DNA of 64,000 nucleotides from Acidovorax sp. KKS102 (lineage in GTDB: Bacteria > Pseudomonadota > Gammaproteobacteria > Burkholderiales > Burkholderiaceae_C): NCBI RefSeq assembly GCF_000302535.1, contig NC_018708.1, positions 868,001 to 932,000 of the forward strand, written 5' to 3'. The notes below the pieces were generated by a model, which did no database searches, was not told where the DNA came from, and saw only the letters and a list, made by a program, of their open reading frames with translations. Every line of letters begins with the position of its first letter. Positions within the stretch are counted from its first letter, which is position 1. Both the position numbers and the translations under genes were made by a program. Positions 45,633 through 52,991 of the stretch are shown in pieces.

Positions 45633-46520
45633 ATGCGCGAACTCAATCTCGACCGGCTGCGCACCCTGGTCACCATCGCTGATCTCGGGTCTTTTGCCGA
45701 AGCGGCCCGCACGCTGCATCTGGCGCCGCCCACCGTCAGCCTGCACATTGCCGACCTGGAGGCGTTGATTGGGGCGCCGTTGCTGGTGCGCAAGCGGGGC
45801 GAGGTGCGGCCGTCCGGCGCGGGCGAGGTGCTGGTGGAGCGGGCGCGGCGCCTGCTGGCCGACGCCGACGAGGCCATGGACCTGGTGCGGCGCCAGGTGC
45901 AGGGGCTGGAGGGGCGGGTGCGGCTGGGCGCGTCCACCGGCGCCATCGCGCACCTGCTGCCCCAGGCGCTGGAGGTGCTGGGCCGGCACCACCCCGGCAT
46001 CGATGTGCAGGTGGTGGTGCTCACGTCACAGGAGACCGTGTCGCGGCTGGCGCTGGGCACGCTGGACGTGGGCCTGGTGGCCTTGCCCATGGCCTCGGTG
46101 CGCGGGGTGACGGTGATGCCCTGGCGGCGCGACCCGGTGATGGCGTTTGTCCCCTCCGCCTGGGCGGCGCCCCGCAGGGTCACACCCCAGTGGCTGGCGG
46201 GGCAGCCGTTGATCCTGAATGACGACGGCACCAGCCTGTCGCGCCTGACGAGCGAATGGCTGGCCCTGGCGGGCGAGCAGCCCAAGGCACGCATCCAGCT
46301 CAACTACAACGATGCCATCAAGAGCCTGGTGGCTGCGGGCTACGGAGCCACGCTGCTGCCGCACGAGGCCTCTACCGCCACGCCGCTGGACCCGCGCATC
46401 CGCATGCTGCCGGTGCAGCCCCGGCTGTGGCGCCCCCTGGGCATTGCCCACCGCGCGGGCCCGGTAGAGCGCGCCACCCAGCATGTGCTGGATGTGCTGT
46501 GGCAGCAGAAGCAGGTCTGA
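45633..46520 (+). CDS. LysR-family transcriptional regulator
   Basis: A 295-aa LysR regulator. The helix-turn-helix is GSFAEAARTLHLAPPTVSLH (about residues 19-38) and the substrate-binding domain follows (GRVRLGASTGAIAHLLP; LNYNDAIKSLVAAGYGATLLP). It diverges from argC across about 100 bp with A+T-rich repeated words (AACTTTGAA and AACTTCAAG), a possible operator. Control of argC or of itself is plausible from position. The effector is unknown. Confidence 0.88.
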   Translation: MRELNLDRLRTLVTIADLGSFAEAARTLHLAPPTVSLHIADLEALIGAPLLVRKRGEVRPSGAGEVLVERARRLLADADEAMDLVRRQVQGLEGRVRLGASTGAIAHLLPQALEVLGRHHPGIDVQVVVLTSQETVSRLALGTLDVGLVALPMASVRGVTVMPWRRDPVMAFVPSAWAAPRRVTPQWLAGQPLILNDDGTSLSRLTSEWLALAGEQPKARIQLNYNDAIKSLVAAGYGATLLPHEASTATPLDPRIRMLPVQPRLWRPLGIAHRAGPVERATQHVLDVLWQQKQV

Positions 46521-46566
46521 CGCGAAGTGGCACCGGCAATGCGCCGCCCCAGGCGGCTGCCATCGA

Positions 46567-47193
46567 TCAGGCTGCGTCGTCCCCGATGAGCAACCGGGTG
46601 TCAGACACGTAGCGGTGCGGCGGCACCTCCAGGTTGGTGGGCGCGGGCTTGTTCTTGAAGACGCGGCCTGCCAGGTCGAAGGTGGAGCCGTGGCAGGGGC
46701 AAAAGAAACCACCCTGCCATTGGTCTCCCACGCTGGTGTTGCTGGTGCCTGCAGGCACGGCGATGGGGGAGCAGCCGAGGTGCGTGCAGATACCCACCGT
46801 GACAAACACCTCAGGGCGGATGGAGCGTTGCGGGTTGCGGGCGTACTCGGGTTGCTGGTCCTTGCGCGAGGCCGGGTCGGCCAGCGCGGCGTCTTGCTGG
46901 GGCAGGGCGGCCAGCATTTCGGGTGTACGTCGCATGACCCACACGGGCTTGCCTCGCCATTCCACCGTCTTCACGCCACCGGGCGCCAGGTCGCTGATAT
47001 CCACCTCCACACCGGCGCCCATGGCCCGTGCGCGTTCGCTGGGGGCCAGGCTGGACACCAGGGGCACGGCGACCCCTGCCGCCGCCACGCAGCCCGTGGC
47101 CGCTGTCAGCAGCACCAGCTGCCGACGCTCTGCGGAGGGATCGCCCTGGGTGCCAGAAAGGGAGCCATTGGGTGTAGCGGGGAGGGGGACCAT
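46567..47193 (-). CDS. petA: Rieske iron-sulfur protein (PetA-type), stand-alone
   Basis: A 208-aa Rieske protein of the cytochrome bc1 complex type. Cluster ligands are C136 and H138 (CTHLGC box) and C165 and H168 (CPCHGS box), with C141 and C167 as the disulfide pair. A membrane anchor with a twin-arginine start (ERRQLVLLTAATGC) lies at residues 22-46. TFDLAGRVFKNKPAPTNLEV is typical of bc1 Rieske proteins. No cytochrome b or c1 gene adjoins it, so it is probably a second Rieske gene. It has a sigma-54-type promoter and diverges from a sigma-54 activator. Confidence 0.92.
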   Translation of the reverse strand: MVPLPATPNGSLSGTQGDPSAERRQLVLLTAATGCVAAAGVAVPLVSSLAPSERARAMGAGVEVDISDLAPGGVKTVEWRGKPVWVMRRTPEMLAALPQQDAALADPASRKDQQPEYARNPQRSIRPEVFVTVGICTHLGCSPIAVPAGTSNTSVGDQWQGGFFCPCHGSTFDLAGRVFKNKPAPTNLEVPPHRYVSDTRLLIGDDAA

Positions 47194-47294
47194 GGGGTGC
47201 TTTCAGAGAGAGGTAGGACTGGCCGTGGCGCCGGGAGGGGGCTCGACGGGGTGACGGCAACCGCCCGCAACGCTGCGGGCGGCAATGCTTTACC

Positions 47295-47309
47295 GCAAAC
47301 GACGTGCCA
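47295..47309 (-). promoter_or_regulatory. sigma-54 (-24/-12) promoter for the Rieske gene
   Basis: On the minus strand TGGCACG-TCGT-TTGC matches the sigma-54 consensus (TGGCACG-N4-TTGCW) in all fixed positions; only the last, weak W position is a G. It lies about 100 bp before the Rieske start. A divergent sigma-54 activator gene starts 250 bp away. Confidence 0.8.
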
Positions 47310-47458
47310 TCACCCGCAAGACCGGCCTGCCATGGCACGCACTGCATGAAAACCCCGTGAATTCAATGGGTTGCGCGCGCGATGTCGGGTGGGCGGGTGC
47401 GCCGCAGGCCCGGCGGCGGTCGGATTCACTGCCACCCAGTCTGCCAAATCGGCTGCCA

Positions 47459-47476
47459 ACTGCCATCCATTGCAGT
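47459..47476. promoter_or_regulatory. possible activator-binding dyad in the Rieske/sigma-54-activator gap
   Basis: ACTGC-N8-GCAGT is a perfect short dyad about 150 bp upstream of the sigma-54 promoter, a usual distance for an enhancer. CACTGC words also occur at about 47427 and 47339. The rest of this 362-bp gap holds no gene. Confidence 0.4.
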
Positions 47477-47555
47477 CCCCATGGCATAGATCAAAGGCCC
47501 GTCGGCGAAACCGGTGCACCGTCAGGGCCTTTGCCTGTACCGAGGTTTTTTTGCC

Positions 47556-48935
47556 ATGCCCCGTCTTCCCACGCCGCCCGCCGAACTGGTGTCCTTTCTG
47601 GAGGGCCTGCCCGATCCACACATCCTGCTGGACGACCGCTATCGCATCTTGGCTGCGAATAGCGCCTATCGCCGCCAGTTCGGTGCAGCGGGCGGTATGG
47701 AAGGTGGTGCAGAGGGCAGCGTGGTGGGGCGCACCTGCCATGCCGTGTCCCACCATGCCAGCGTGCCGTGTGACCAGGCGGGCGAGTCCTGCCCACTCGC
47801 GCAGGCGCGCGCCTCGGGGCAACGCGAACGGGTGCTGCATGTGCACCACACCGCCCAGGGCGAGGAATATGTACAGATCGAGCTGGCGCCGCTGGTGGGT
47901 GAAGACGGCAACACGGGGTTCTTTGTCGAAAAGATGGTGCCTTTGACGGTGGCGGCGCAGCCGGTGCCGTCCGCGCAGGGGCTCATCGGGCGTTCGCCCG
48001 CGTTCCAGAAGATGCTGGGGCTGGTGGCGCGGGTGGCACCCTCGCGGGCTGCGGTGTTGTTGCTGGGCGAGTCGGGCACGGGCAAGGAGCTGGTGGCCCA
48101 TGCTGTGCACCAGGGCAGCCTGCGCGCCCGGCGTGCGCTGGTGCCTGTGGACTGCTCCAGCCTGCCCGAGGCGCTGTTTGAGTCCGAGCTGTTCGGGCAT
48201 GAGAAAGGGGCGTTCACCGGCGCGGCCCAGGCCCGGCCGGGGCTGGTGGAGGCGGCCGACGGCGGCACGCTGTTTCTGGACGAGGTGGGCGACATCCCCC
48301 TGCCGCTGCAGGTCAAGCTGCTGCGCCTGCTGGAGACCGGCACCTACCGCCGCGTGGGCAGCACCGAGCTGCGGCATGCCGACCTGCGCGTGGTATCGGC
48401 CACGCACCGGAACCTGCAGCACATGGTGGCCGCAGGGCGCTTTCGTGAAGACCTGTACTACCGCCTGAGCACTTTTCCCATCCACCTGCCACCGCTGCGC
48501 GAACGCCAGGGCGATACCGCCCTGCTGGCACGCGCGCTGCTGGTGCGTGTGGCGCCCCCGCCCCGGACACTGCAGCTGTCTGGCGCTGCGCTGGCCTTGC
48601 TGGAGGCGCAGCCTTACCCCGGCAATGTGCGGGAACTGCGCAACCTGCTGGAGCGCACAGCCTTGCTGTGTGATGGCGACACCATCGGCGCGGAGCATGT
48701 GCAGCAAGCGCTTGCCTGCGGCCTGCCGCCGCTCGCGGGGGCAGTGGAGGAGGGGGCCGGGGAGCCGCGTGCATCGGCGGCGTTGGCCGGGTCGTCACGT
48801 CAACGAAGGTTGCTGGACGACCAGGCCCTGCAACAGGCTCTGGCAACCCACCAGGGCAGTCGCGCGGCGCTGGCGCGGCAGCTGGGCATCAGCGAGCGAT
48901 CGCTGTACCGGCGGCTGAAAGCCTTGGGCGTTTGA
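47556..48935 (+). CDS. sigma-54-dependent transcriptional activator with Cys/His-rich PAS domain
   Basis: A 459-aa enhancer-binding protein. An N-terminal PAS domain (about 15-130) carries a cluster of possible metal or redox ligands: C61, H62, H66, H67, C72, C79. The AAA+ domain has Walker A GESGTGKE (171-178), the sigma-54 contact GAFTGA (218-223) and Walker [12 protein letters not shown] (236-246). A Fis-type helix-turn-helix ends the protein ([20 protein letters not shown]). ATG 47556 has GAGG upstream. There is no receiver domain, so it senses a signal directly. The divergent Rieske gene with its sigma-54 promoter is the obvious target. Confidence 0.92.
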   Translation: MPRLPTPPAELVSFLEGLPDPHILLDDRYRILAANSAYRRQFGAAGGMEGGAEGSVVGRTCHAVSHHASVPCDQAGESCPLAQARASGQRERVLHVHHTAQGEEYVQIELAPLVGEDGNTGFFVEKMVPLTVAAQPVPSAQGLIGRSPAFQKMLGLVARVAPSRAAVLLLGESGTGKELVAHAVHQGSLRARRALVPVDCSSLPEALFESELFGHEKGAFTGAAQARPGLVEAADGGTLFLDEVGDIPLPLQVKLLRLLETGTYRRVGSTELRHADLRVVSATHRNLQHMVAAGRFREDLYYRLSTFPIHLPPLRERQGDTALLARALLVRVAPPPRTLQLSGAALALLEAQPYPGNVRELRNLLERTALLCDGDTIGAEHVQQALACGLPPLAGAVEEGAGEPRASAALAGSSRQRRLLDDQALQQALATHQGSRAALARQLGISERSLYRRLKALGV

Positions 48936-48967
48936 CGCCCATAGATGAAGAAATCGGCCCCAGGCGC

Positions 48968-49008
48968 ATAGCTTGATTGCGTCAGCAGCTATTGTTTATA
49001 TAGCGTCT
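48968..49008 (-). repeat. family A intergenic repeat, copy 8
   Basis: On the minus strand GCTATATAAACAATAGCTGC is followed by TGACGCAATCAAGCTATG. It lies between the convergent ends of the sigma-54 activator gene and the TetR gene. Confidence 0.65.
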
Positions 49009-49024
49009 GGTGTGCCGTGCCTGC

Positions 49025-49732
49025 TTACACCACCGCATCGGGCGCCAGCGCGCTCAGCACCATGCGCACGATCAGCTCTTCGGCCTTTTCGTAGTCGCGC
49101 TCGGTCAGGGCGGGCTTGCCCAGCAGCAGGGCGAACTGGGCCTCCTGCTCCGCATACGCCTGGGTGACCGACCAGATGATGAACATGAGGTGCGTGAAGT
49201 TGACCTTGGCAATGCGTCCCTCGCGCGCCCAGCGCTCGAAGGTGCGCACCTCGGTCTTGAGCAGCGGCGCCACCCGTTCGGTGATGGCCGTGCCATACCG
49301 TGGTGCACCCGCAATCACCTCTTTGGTGAACACCTTGGCACCCTGAGGGCGGGTGCGCGAGTAGTGCAGCTTGGCGCGGATGTAACGCCGCAGCGCTTGC
49401 TGCGGGTCGTCGCTGTGTGACAGGTCTTCCATGCCCGCCAGCCACTGGGTGAGCACATCGTCCAGCACCCGCTGGTACAGCGCTTCCTTGCTCGGGAAGT
49501 AATACAGCAGGTTGTGGCGGCTGATGCCGATGGCGGCGGCAATGCTCTCCAGCGAGGCGCCCTCAAAACCGAATTGCGCAAACTGGTTCTCCGCCTCGGT
49601 GAGGATGCCCTGCTCCTTGAGCAAGCGCGATGCTGTAGGTGCGCGGGGCGCGGCCTCGTCAAGAGTAGGCGGGCGGGCCACCTTGCGGGGGCGGGGGGCG
49701 GGGTTGGCAGGGGACGGGCGGGCTGCAGTCAT
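49025..49732 (-). CDS. rutR: TetR-family repressor, RutR-like
   Basis: A 235-aa TetR-family regulator. The DNA-binding domain has FEGASLESIAAAIGISRHNL and LLYYFPSKEALYQRVL, the RutR/YcdC pattern. The C-terminal ligand domain (ARRYIRAKLHYSR-like region, HLMFIIWSVTQAYAEQEAQF) also fits RutR. RutR responds to uracil or thymine. It diverges from the pyrimidine catabolic genes, with two tandem 16-bp operator-like dyads between. ATG 49732 is taken; ATG 49750 is also in frame. Confidence 0.85.
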   Translation of the reverse strand: MTAARPSPANPAPRPRKVARPPTLDEAAPRAPTASRLLKEQGILTEAENQFAQFGFEGASLESIAAAIGISRHNLLYYFPSKEALYQRVLDDVLTQWLAGMEDLSHSDDPQQALRRYIRAKLHYSRTRPQGAKVFTKEVIAGAPRYGTAITERVAPLLKTEVRTFERWAREGRIAKVNFTHLMFIIWSVTQAYAEQEAQFALLLGKPALTERDYEKAEELIVRMVLSALAPDAVV

Positions 49733-49812
49733 TGCACCATTGTGGAACAAGCCGGGGCCTGAAAACTGGCAATTGGCTGGCTGGAGGCTGGCACGCGGTT
49801 TGCTGTAGGGAT

Positions 49813-49846
49813 TTTACCAATTGATAAATTTTTACGGGTTGGTAAA
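49813..49846. promoter_or_regulatory. two tandem RutR-like operators
   Basis: TTTACCAATTGATAAA (49813-49828) and TTTACGGGTTGGTAAA (49831-49846) are imperfect 16-bp dyads. Both resemble the E. coli RutR site TTGACCA-N2-TGGTCAA. Their centres are 18 bp apart. The pair lies 81 bp beyond the repressor start and about 70 bp before the small open frame at 49915. Confidence 0.65.
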
Positions 49847-49914
49847 TTGACCCACAACGCAGGGCACCGCCGCAACAAAGCAGCGGGCACCTGCAATCCA
49901 CAGCGAGGACCACG

Positions 49915-50064
49915 ATGAAACCTCCGAAGTTTGCGGGTACCAGCCTTCACGCTGGTGCCGCATTGGTTGGCGCCACTGGCTGGCGCTCCAACGCTGCGCG
50001 GCGTGCGCTTGCACGCCCCCAGGGCGCCCAGACCCCCACCCTCACCCTCTCGGAGGAAACCTGA
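49915..50064 (+). CDS. possible 49-aa leader peptide coupled to preT
   Basis: A small open frame with GAGGA seven bases before its ATG. Its TGA overlaps the preT start (TGATG). The product, beginning MKPPKFAGTSLHAGAALVG and rich in Ala, Arg and Thr, has no recognisable family. Its first half covers a hairpin (ACCAGC-N6-GCTGGT). It may be a translational leader for preT, or chance in GC-rich DNA; the good spacing at both ends is the only support. Confidence 0.35.
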   Translation: MKPPKFAGTSLHAGAALVGATGWRSNAARRALARPQGAQTPTLTLSEET

Positions 50065-51413
50065 TGGACACACCCGCAAGCCGTGCCTGCGGCATTCATG
50101 CCGCACGCCTCAACCTGGCCGACTACGCCGTCAACTTCGGCGACGCCCACCCGCCGCTCACCCGGGCGCAGGCGCTGATCGAGGCCGAACGCTGCTACTA
50201 CTGCCACGACGCGCCCTGCGCCACGGCCTGCCCCACGGGCATCGACATTCCCTCGTTCATCCACCGCATTGCGCAGGACAACAACCGGGGCGCGGCCCGT
50301 GCCATCCTGGAGGCCAACCCGCTCGGCGGCATGTGCGCCCGCGTGTGCCCCACCGAGGTGCTGTGCGAGCAGGCCTGCGTGCGCAACACCAACGAAGACA
50401 AGCCCGTGGAGATCGGCTCGCTGCAGCGCTATGCGACTGACGCCTTCTTTGCCCAGCCCGGTGCTCCGCTGTTCCAGCGTGCAGCCGCCACCGGCAAGCG
50501 CGTGGCCGTGGTGGGCGCCGGGCCTGCGGGCCTGGCCTGTGCGCATGGCCTGGCCGTGCGCGGGCATGACGTCGTGCTGTTCGAGGCGCGCCCCAAGCTC
50601 GGCGGCCTCAATGAATATGGCCTGGCCAGCTACAAGACCACGAACAACTTCGCGCAGAAGGAAGTGGAGTGGCTGCTGTCCATCGGCGGCATCGAAGTAC
50701 GTACCGGCCAGCAACTGGGCCGTGACATCACGCTCGACAGCCTGCTGGGCGCCTACGACGCCGTGTTCTTGGGCCTGGGCCTGCAGGGTGTGAACGCGCT
50801 GGGCGTGGCCGAGCCCACGGCCACCGGCTTGCGCAATGCGGTGGACTTCATCGCCGAGTTGCGCCAGAGCACCGACCTCTCCACCCTGCCCGTGGGCCGC
50901 CGCGTGGTGGTGATCGGCGGCGGCATGACGGCGGTGGACGCCGCCGTGCAGTCGCGCAAGCTGGGCGCCGAAGAAGTGACCATCGTCTACCGCCGGGGTG
51001 CTGAGGCCATGTCGGCATCGGCCGTGGAGCAGCAATGGGCGCAGACGAACGGCGTGACCATTCGCCACTGGGCCGCACCGAAAGAGGTGCTGAGCGAAAA
51101 CGGCGCGGTGAAGGGTGTGCGCTTCGCGGCTACGGCACTGAGCGGCGGCAAGCTGGTGGAAACCGGCGAGACCTTCACGCTCGAAGCCGACATGGTGCTC
51201 AAGGCCATCGGCCAGACCTTTGTGGCCGAGCCCGTGGGCAGCCGCATTGCGCTGGAGGGCGGGCGCATCGCCACCGATGCCGAAGGCCAGACCAGCCTGC
51301 CACGTGTGTGGGCCGGTGGCGACTGCCGCGTGGGCGGCCGCGACCTCACGGTGGAGGCGGTGGAGCACGGCAAGGTGGCCGCTGTCTCCATCCACGCCGC
51401 ACTGATGGCCTGA
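50064..51413 (+). CDS. preT: NAD-dependent dihydropyrimidine dehydrogenase, PreT subunit
   Basis: A 449-aa flavin and iron-sulfur oxidoreductase subunit that feeds NADH electrons to PreA for reduction of uracil and thymine. The N-terminal cysteine motifs CYYCHDAPCATACPTGIDIP and GGMCARVCPTEVLCEQACVR bind [4Fe-4S] clusters. VAVVGAGPAGLACAHGLAVR binds FAD and VVVIGGGMTAVDAAVQSRKL binds NAD. GGAGG precedes ATG 50064. The family also includes glutamate synthase small subunits, but the neighbouring preA settles the call. Confidence 0.93.
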   Translation: MDTPASRACGIHAARLNLADYAVNFGDAHPPLTRAQALIEAERCYYCHDAPCATACPTGIDIPSFIHRIAQDNNRGAARAILEANPLGGMCARVCPTEVLCEQACVRNTNEDKPVEIGSLQRYATDAFFAQPGAPLFQRAAATGKRVAVVGAGPAGLACAHGLAVRGHDVVLFEARPKLGGLNEYGLASYKTTNNFAQKEVEWLLSIGGIEVRTGQQLGRDITLDSLLGAYDAVFLGLGLQGVNALGVAEPTATGLRNAVDFIAELRQSTDLSTLPVGRRVVVIGGGMTAVDAAVQSRKLGAEEVTIVYRRGAEAMSASAVEQQWAQTNGVTIRHWAAPKEVLSENGAVKGVRFAATALSGGKLVETGETFTLEADMVLKAIGQTFVAEPVGSRIALEGGRIATDAEGQTSLPRVWAGGDCRVGGRDLTVEAVEHGKVAAVSIHAALMA

Positions 51414-51456
51414 AGTGGCCTGATCCCCTTCACCCCAGTTTTCACGGGAGCACCCC

Positions 51457-52770
51457 ATGGCAGACATTCGCAGCAATTTTCTGGGCATCCAAAGTCCCAA
51501 CCCCTTCTGGCTCGCGTCCGCACCACCCACCGACAAAGAGATCAACGTCACCCGCGCCTTCGAGGCGGGCTGGGGCGGCGTGGTGTGGAAGACGCTGGGC
51601 GAAGACCCACCAGTGGTCAACGTCAACGGCCCGCGCTACTCCACACTCATGTCGCAAGACCGCCGCGTGATCGGCCTGAACAACATCGAGCTGATCACCG
51701 ACCGGCCGCTGCACACCAACCTCGAAGAGATCAAGCGCGTCAAACGCAACTGGCCGGACCGGGCCATGATCGTCTCGTTGATGGTGCCCTGCGTGGAAGA
51801 GAGCTGGAAGAACATCCTGCCGCTGGTGGAAGACACCGGCGCCGACGGCATCGAACTCAACTTCGGCTGCCCGCACGGCATGAGCGAGCGCGGCATGGGC
51901 GCGGCCGTGGGCCAGGTGCCTGAATACATCCAGATGGTCACGGCCTGGTGCAAGCACTACAGCAAGCTGCCCGTGATCGTGAAGCTCACGCCCAACATCA
52001 CCGATGTGCGCCACCCCGCGCGTGCGGCCAAGGCGGGCGGGGCCGATGCTGTGTCGCTCATCAACACCATCAACTCCATCATGGGTGTGGACCTGGACCG
52101 CATGGTGATGAGCCCGAGCACCGATGGCTGGGGCTCGCATGGCGGCTACTGCGGCCCGGCCGTCAAGCCCATTGCGCTGAACATGGTGGCCGAGATTGCG
52201 CGCGACGCACAGACCGCCGGTCTGCCCATCAGCGGCATTGGCGGCATCACCACCTGGCGCGATGCGGCCGAGTACATCGCGCTGGGCTGCGGCACGGTGC
52301 AGGTGTGCACTGCGGCCATGGTCTACGGCTTCAAGATCGTGCAGGACATGTGTGATGGGCTGTCCAACTTTATGGACGAGCACGGCTACGCCACGCTCGA
52401 CGACTTCAAGGGCCAGGCCGTGCCCACGGTGAAGGACTGGAAGAACCTCAACCTCAACCACATCGAAAAAGCCGTCATCAACCAGGATGCCTGCATCCAG
52501 TGCGGCCGCTGCCATGTGGTGTGCGAAGACACCTCGCACCAGGCCATCACCTTCACCAAAGAAGGCGGCGTGCGCAAATTCGAGATCAACGAGGCCGAAT
52601 GCGTGGGCTGCAACCTGTGCGTGTCGATCTGCCCCGTGCCCGAGTGCATCACCATGCGCGCGCTGGAGCCGGGCGAAGTCGATGTGCGCACGGGCAAAAA
52701 GGTGACGGGCGAATACGCCAACTGGACCACGCACCCCAACAACCCGCAGCGCGTGTCTGCAGCCGCTTGA
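51457..52770 (+). CDS. preA: NAD-dependent dihydropyrimidine dehydrogenase, PreA subunit
   Basis: A 437-aa catalytic subunit with a dihydroorotate-dehydrogenase-like FMN barrel (about 1-330; NPFWLASAPPTDKEINVTRA, NFGCPHGMSERGMGAAVG, SGIGGITTWRDAAEYI). Two C-terminal [4Fe-4S] motifs follow: CIQCGRCHVVCEDTSHQA and CVGCNLCVSICPVPECI. It reduces uracil or thymine to the 5,6-dihydro form, the first step of the reductive pathway. It follows preT by 43 bp. Confidence 0.95.
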   Translation: MADIRSNFLGIQSPNPFWLASAPPTDKEINVTRAFEAGWGGVVWKTLGEDPPVVNVNGPRYSTLMSQDRRVIGLNNIELITDRPLHTNLEEIKRVKRNWPDRAMIVSLMVPCVEESWKNILPLVEDTGADGIELNFGCPHGMSERGMGAAVGQVPEYIQMVTAWCKHYSKLPVIVKLTPNITDVRHPARAAKAGGADAVSLINTINSIMGVDLDRMVMSPSTDGWGSHGGYCGPAVKPIALNMVAEIARDAQTAGLPISGIGGITTWRDAAEYIALGCGTVQVCTAAMVYGFKIVQDMCDGLSNFMDEHGYATLDDFKGQAVPTVKDWKNLNLNHIEKAVINQDACIQCGRCHVVCEDTSHQAITFTKEGGVRKFEINEAECVGCNLCVSICPVPECITMRALEPGEVDVRTGKKVTGEYANWTTHPNNPQRVSAAA

Positions 52771-52808
52771 TATGTGCCCCTGCGTGCGTTTGCCACAGGC
52801 CCTGCAAG

Positions 52809-52878
52809 GCGTTGCGGCAGCACCCGTTGTGGTGCCGATTTGCAACGCATGCTGCACTGCATCTGGTGCAGTTCTTGC
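52809..52878 (+). promoter_or_regulatory. nested hairpin and possible sigma-54 promoter before the NCS1 gene
   Basis: GCGTTGC and GCAACGC (about 52810 and 52841) enclose GCACC-N6-GGTGC, a strong nested hairpin. A second dyad GCAC-N8-GTGC lies at 52854-52869. TGGTGCAGTTCTTGC (52864-52878) fits the relaxed sigma-54 layout with correct 10-bp spacing between GG and GC. The 220-bp gap otherwise has no gene. Readings as attenuator, terminator without T-run, or nitrogen-controlled promoter are all open. Confidence 0.35.
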
Positions 52879-52991
52879 GTGATCTCTAGCATCGCTCGCT
52901 TCCCTTTGCCCGCCATCTGCCAGCGTGAGGGCGCTGGAACAGACAGCGGGTTGTGTGCAACCCCAACGACGTCTTTGACAGGAGTACAGGC

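Noticed and set aside
47332..47347. Plus-strand TGGCACGCACTGC as a sigma-54 promoter for the activator gene
   Set aside because: The distance between GG and GC is one base short of the required 10 bp, so it should not be functional.
52820..52869. Two GCAC...GTGC dyads as NtrC sites
   Set aside because: Both have a core one base longer than the usual NtrC site, and the first is part of a larger hairpin; kept only as a structural note.
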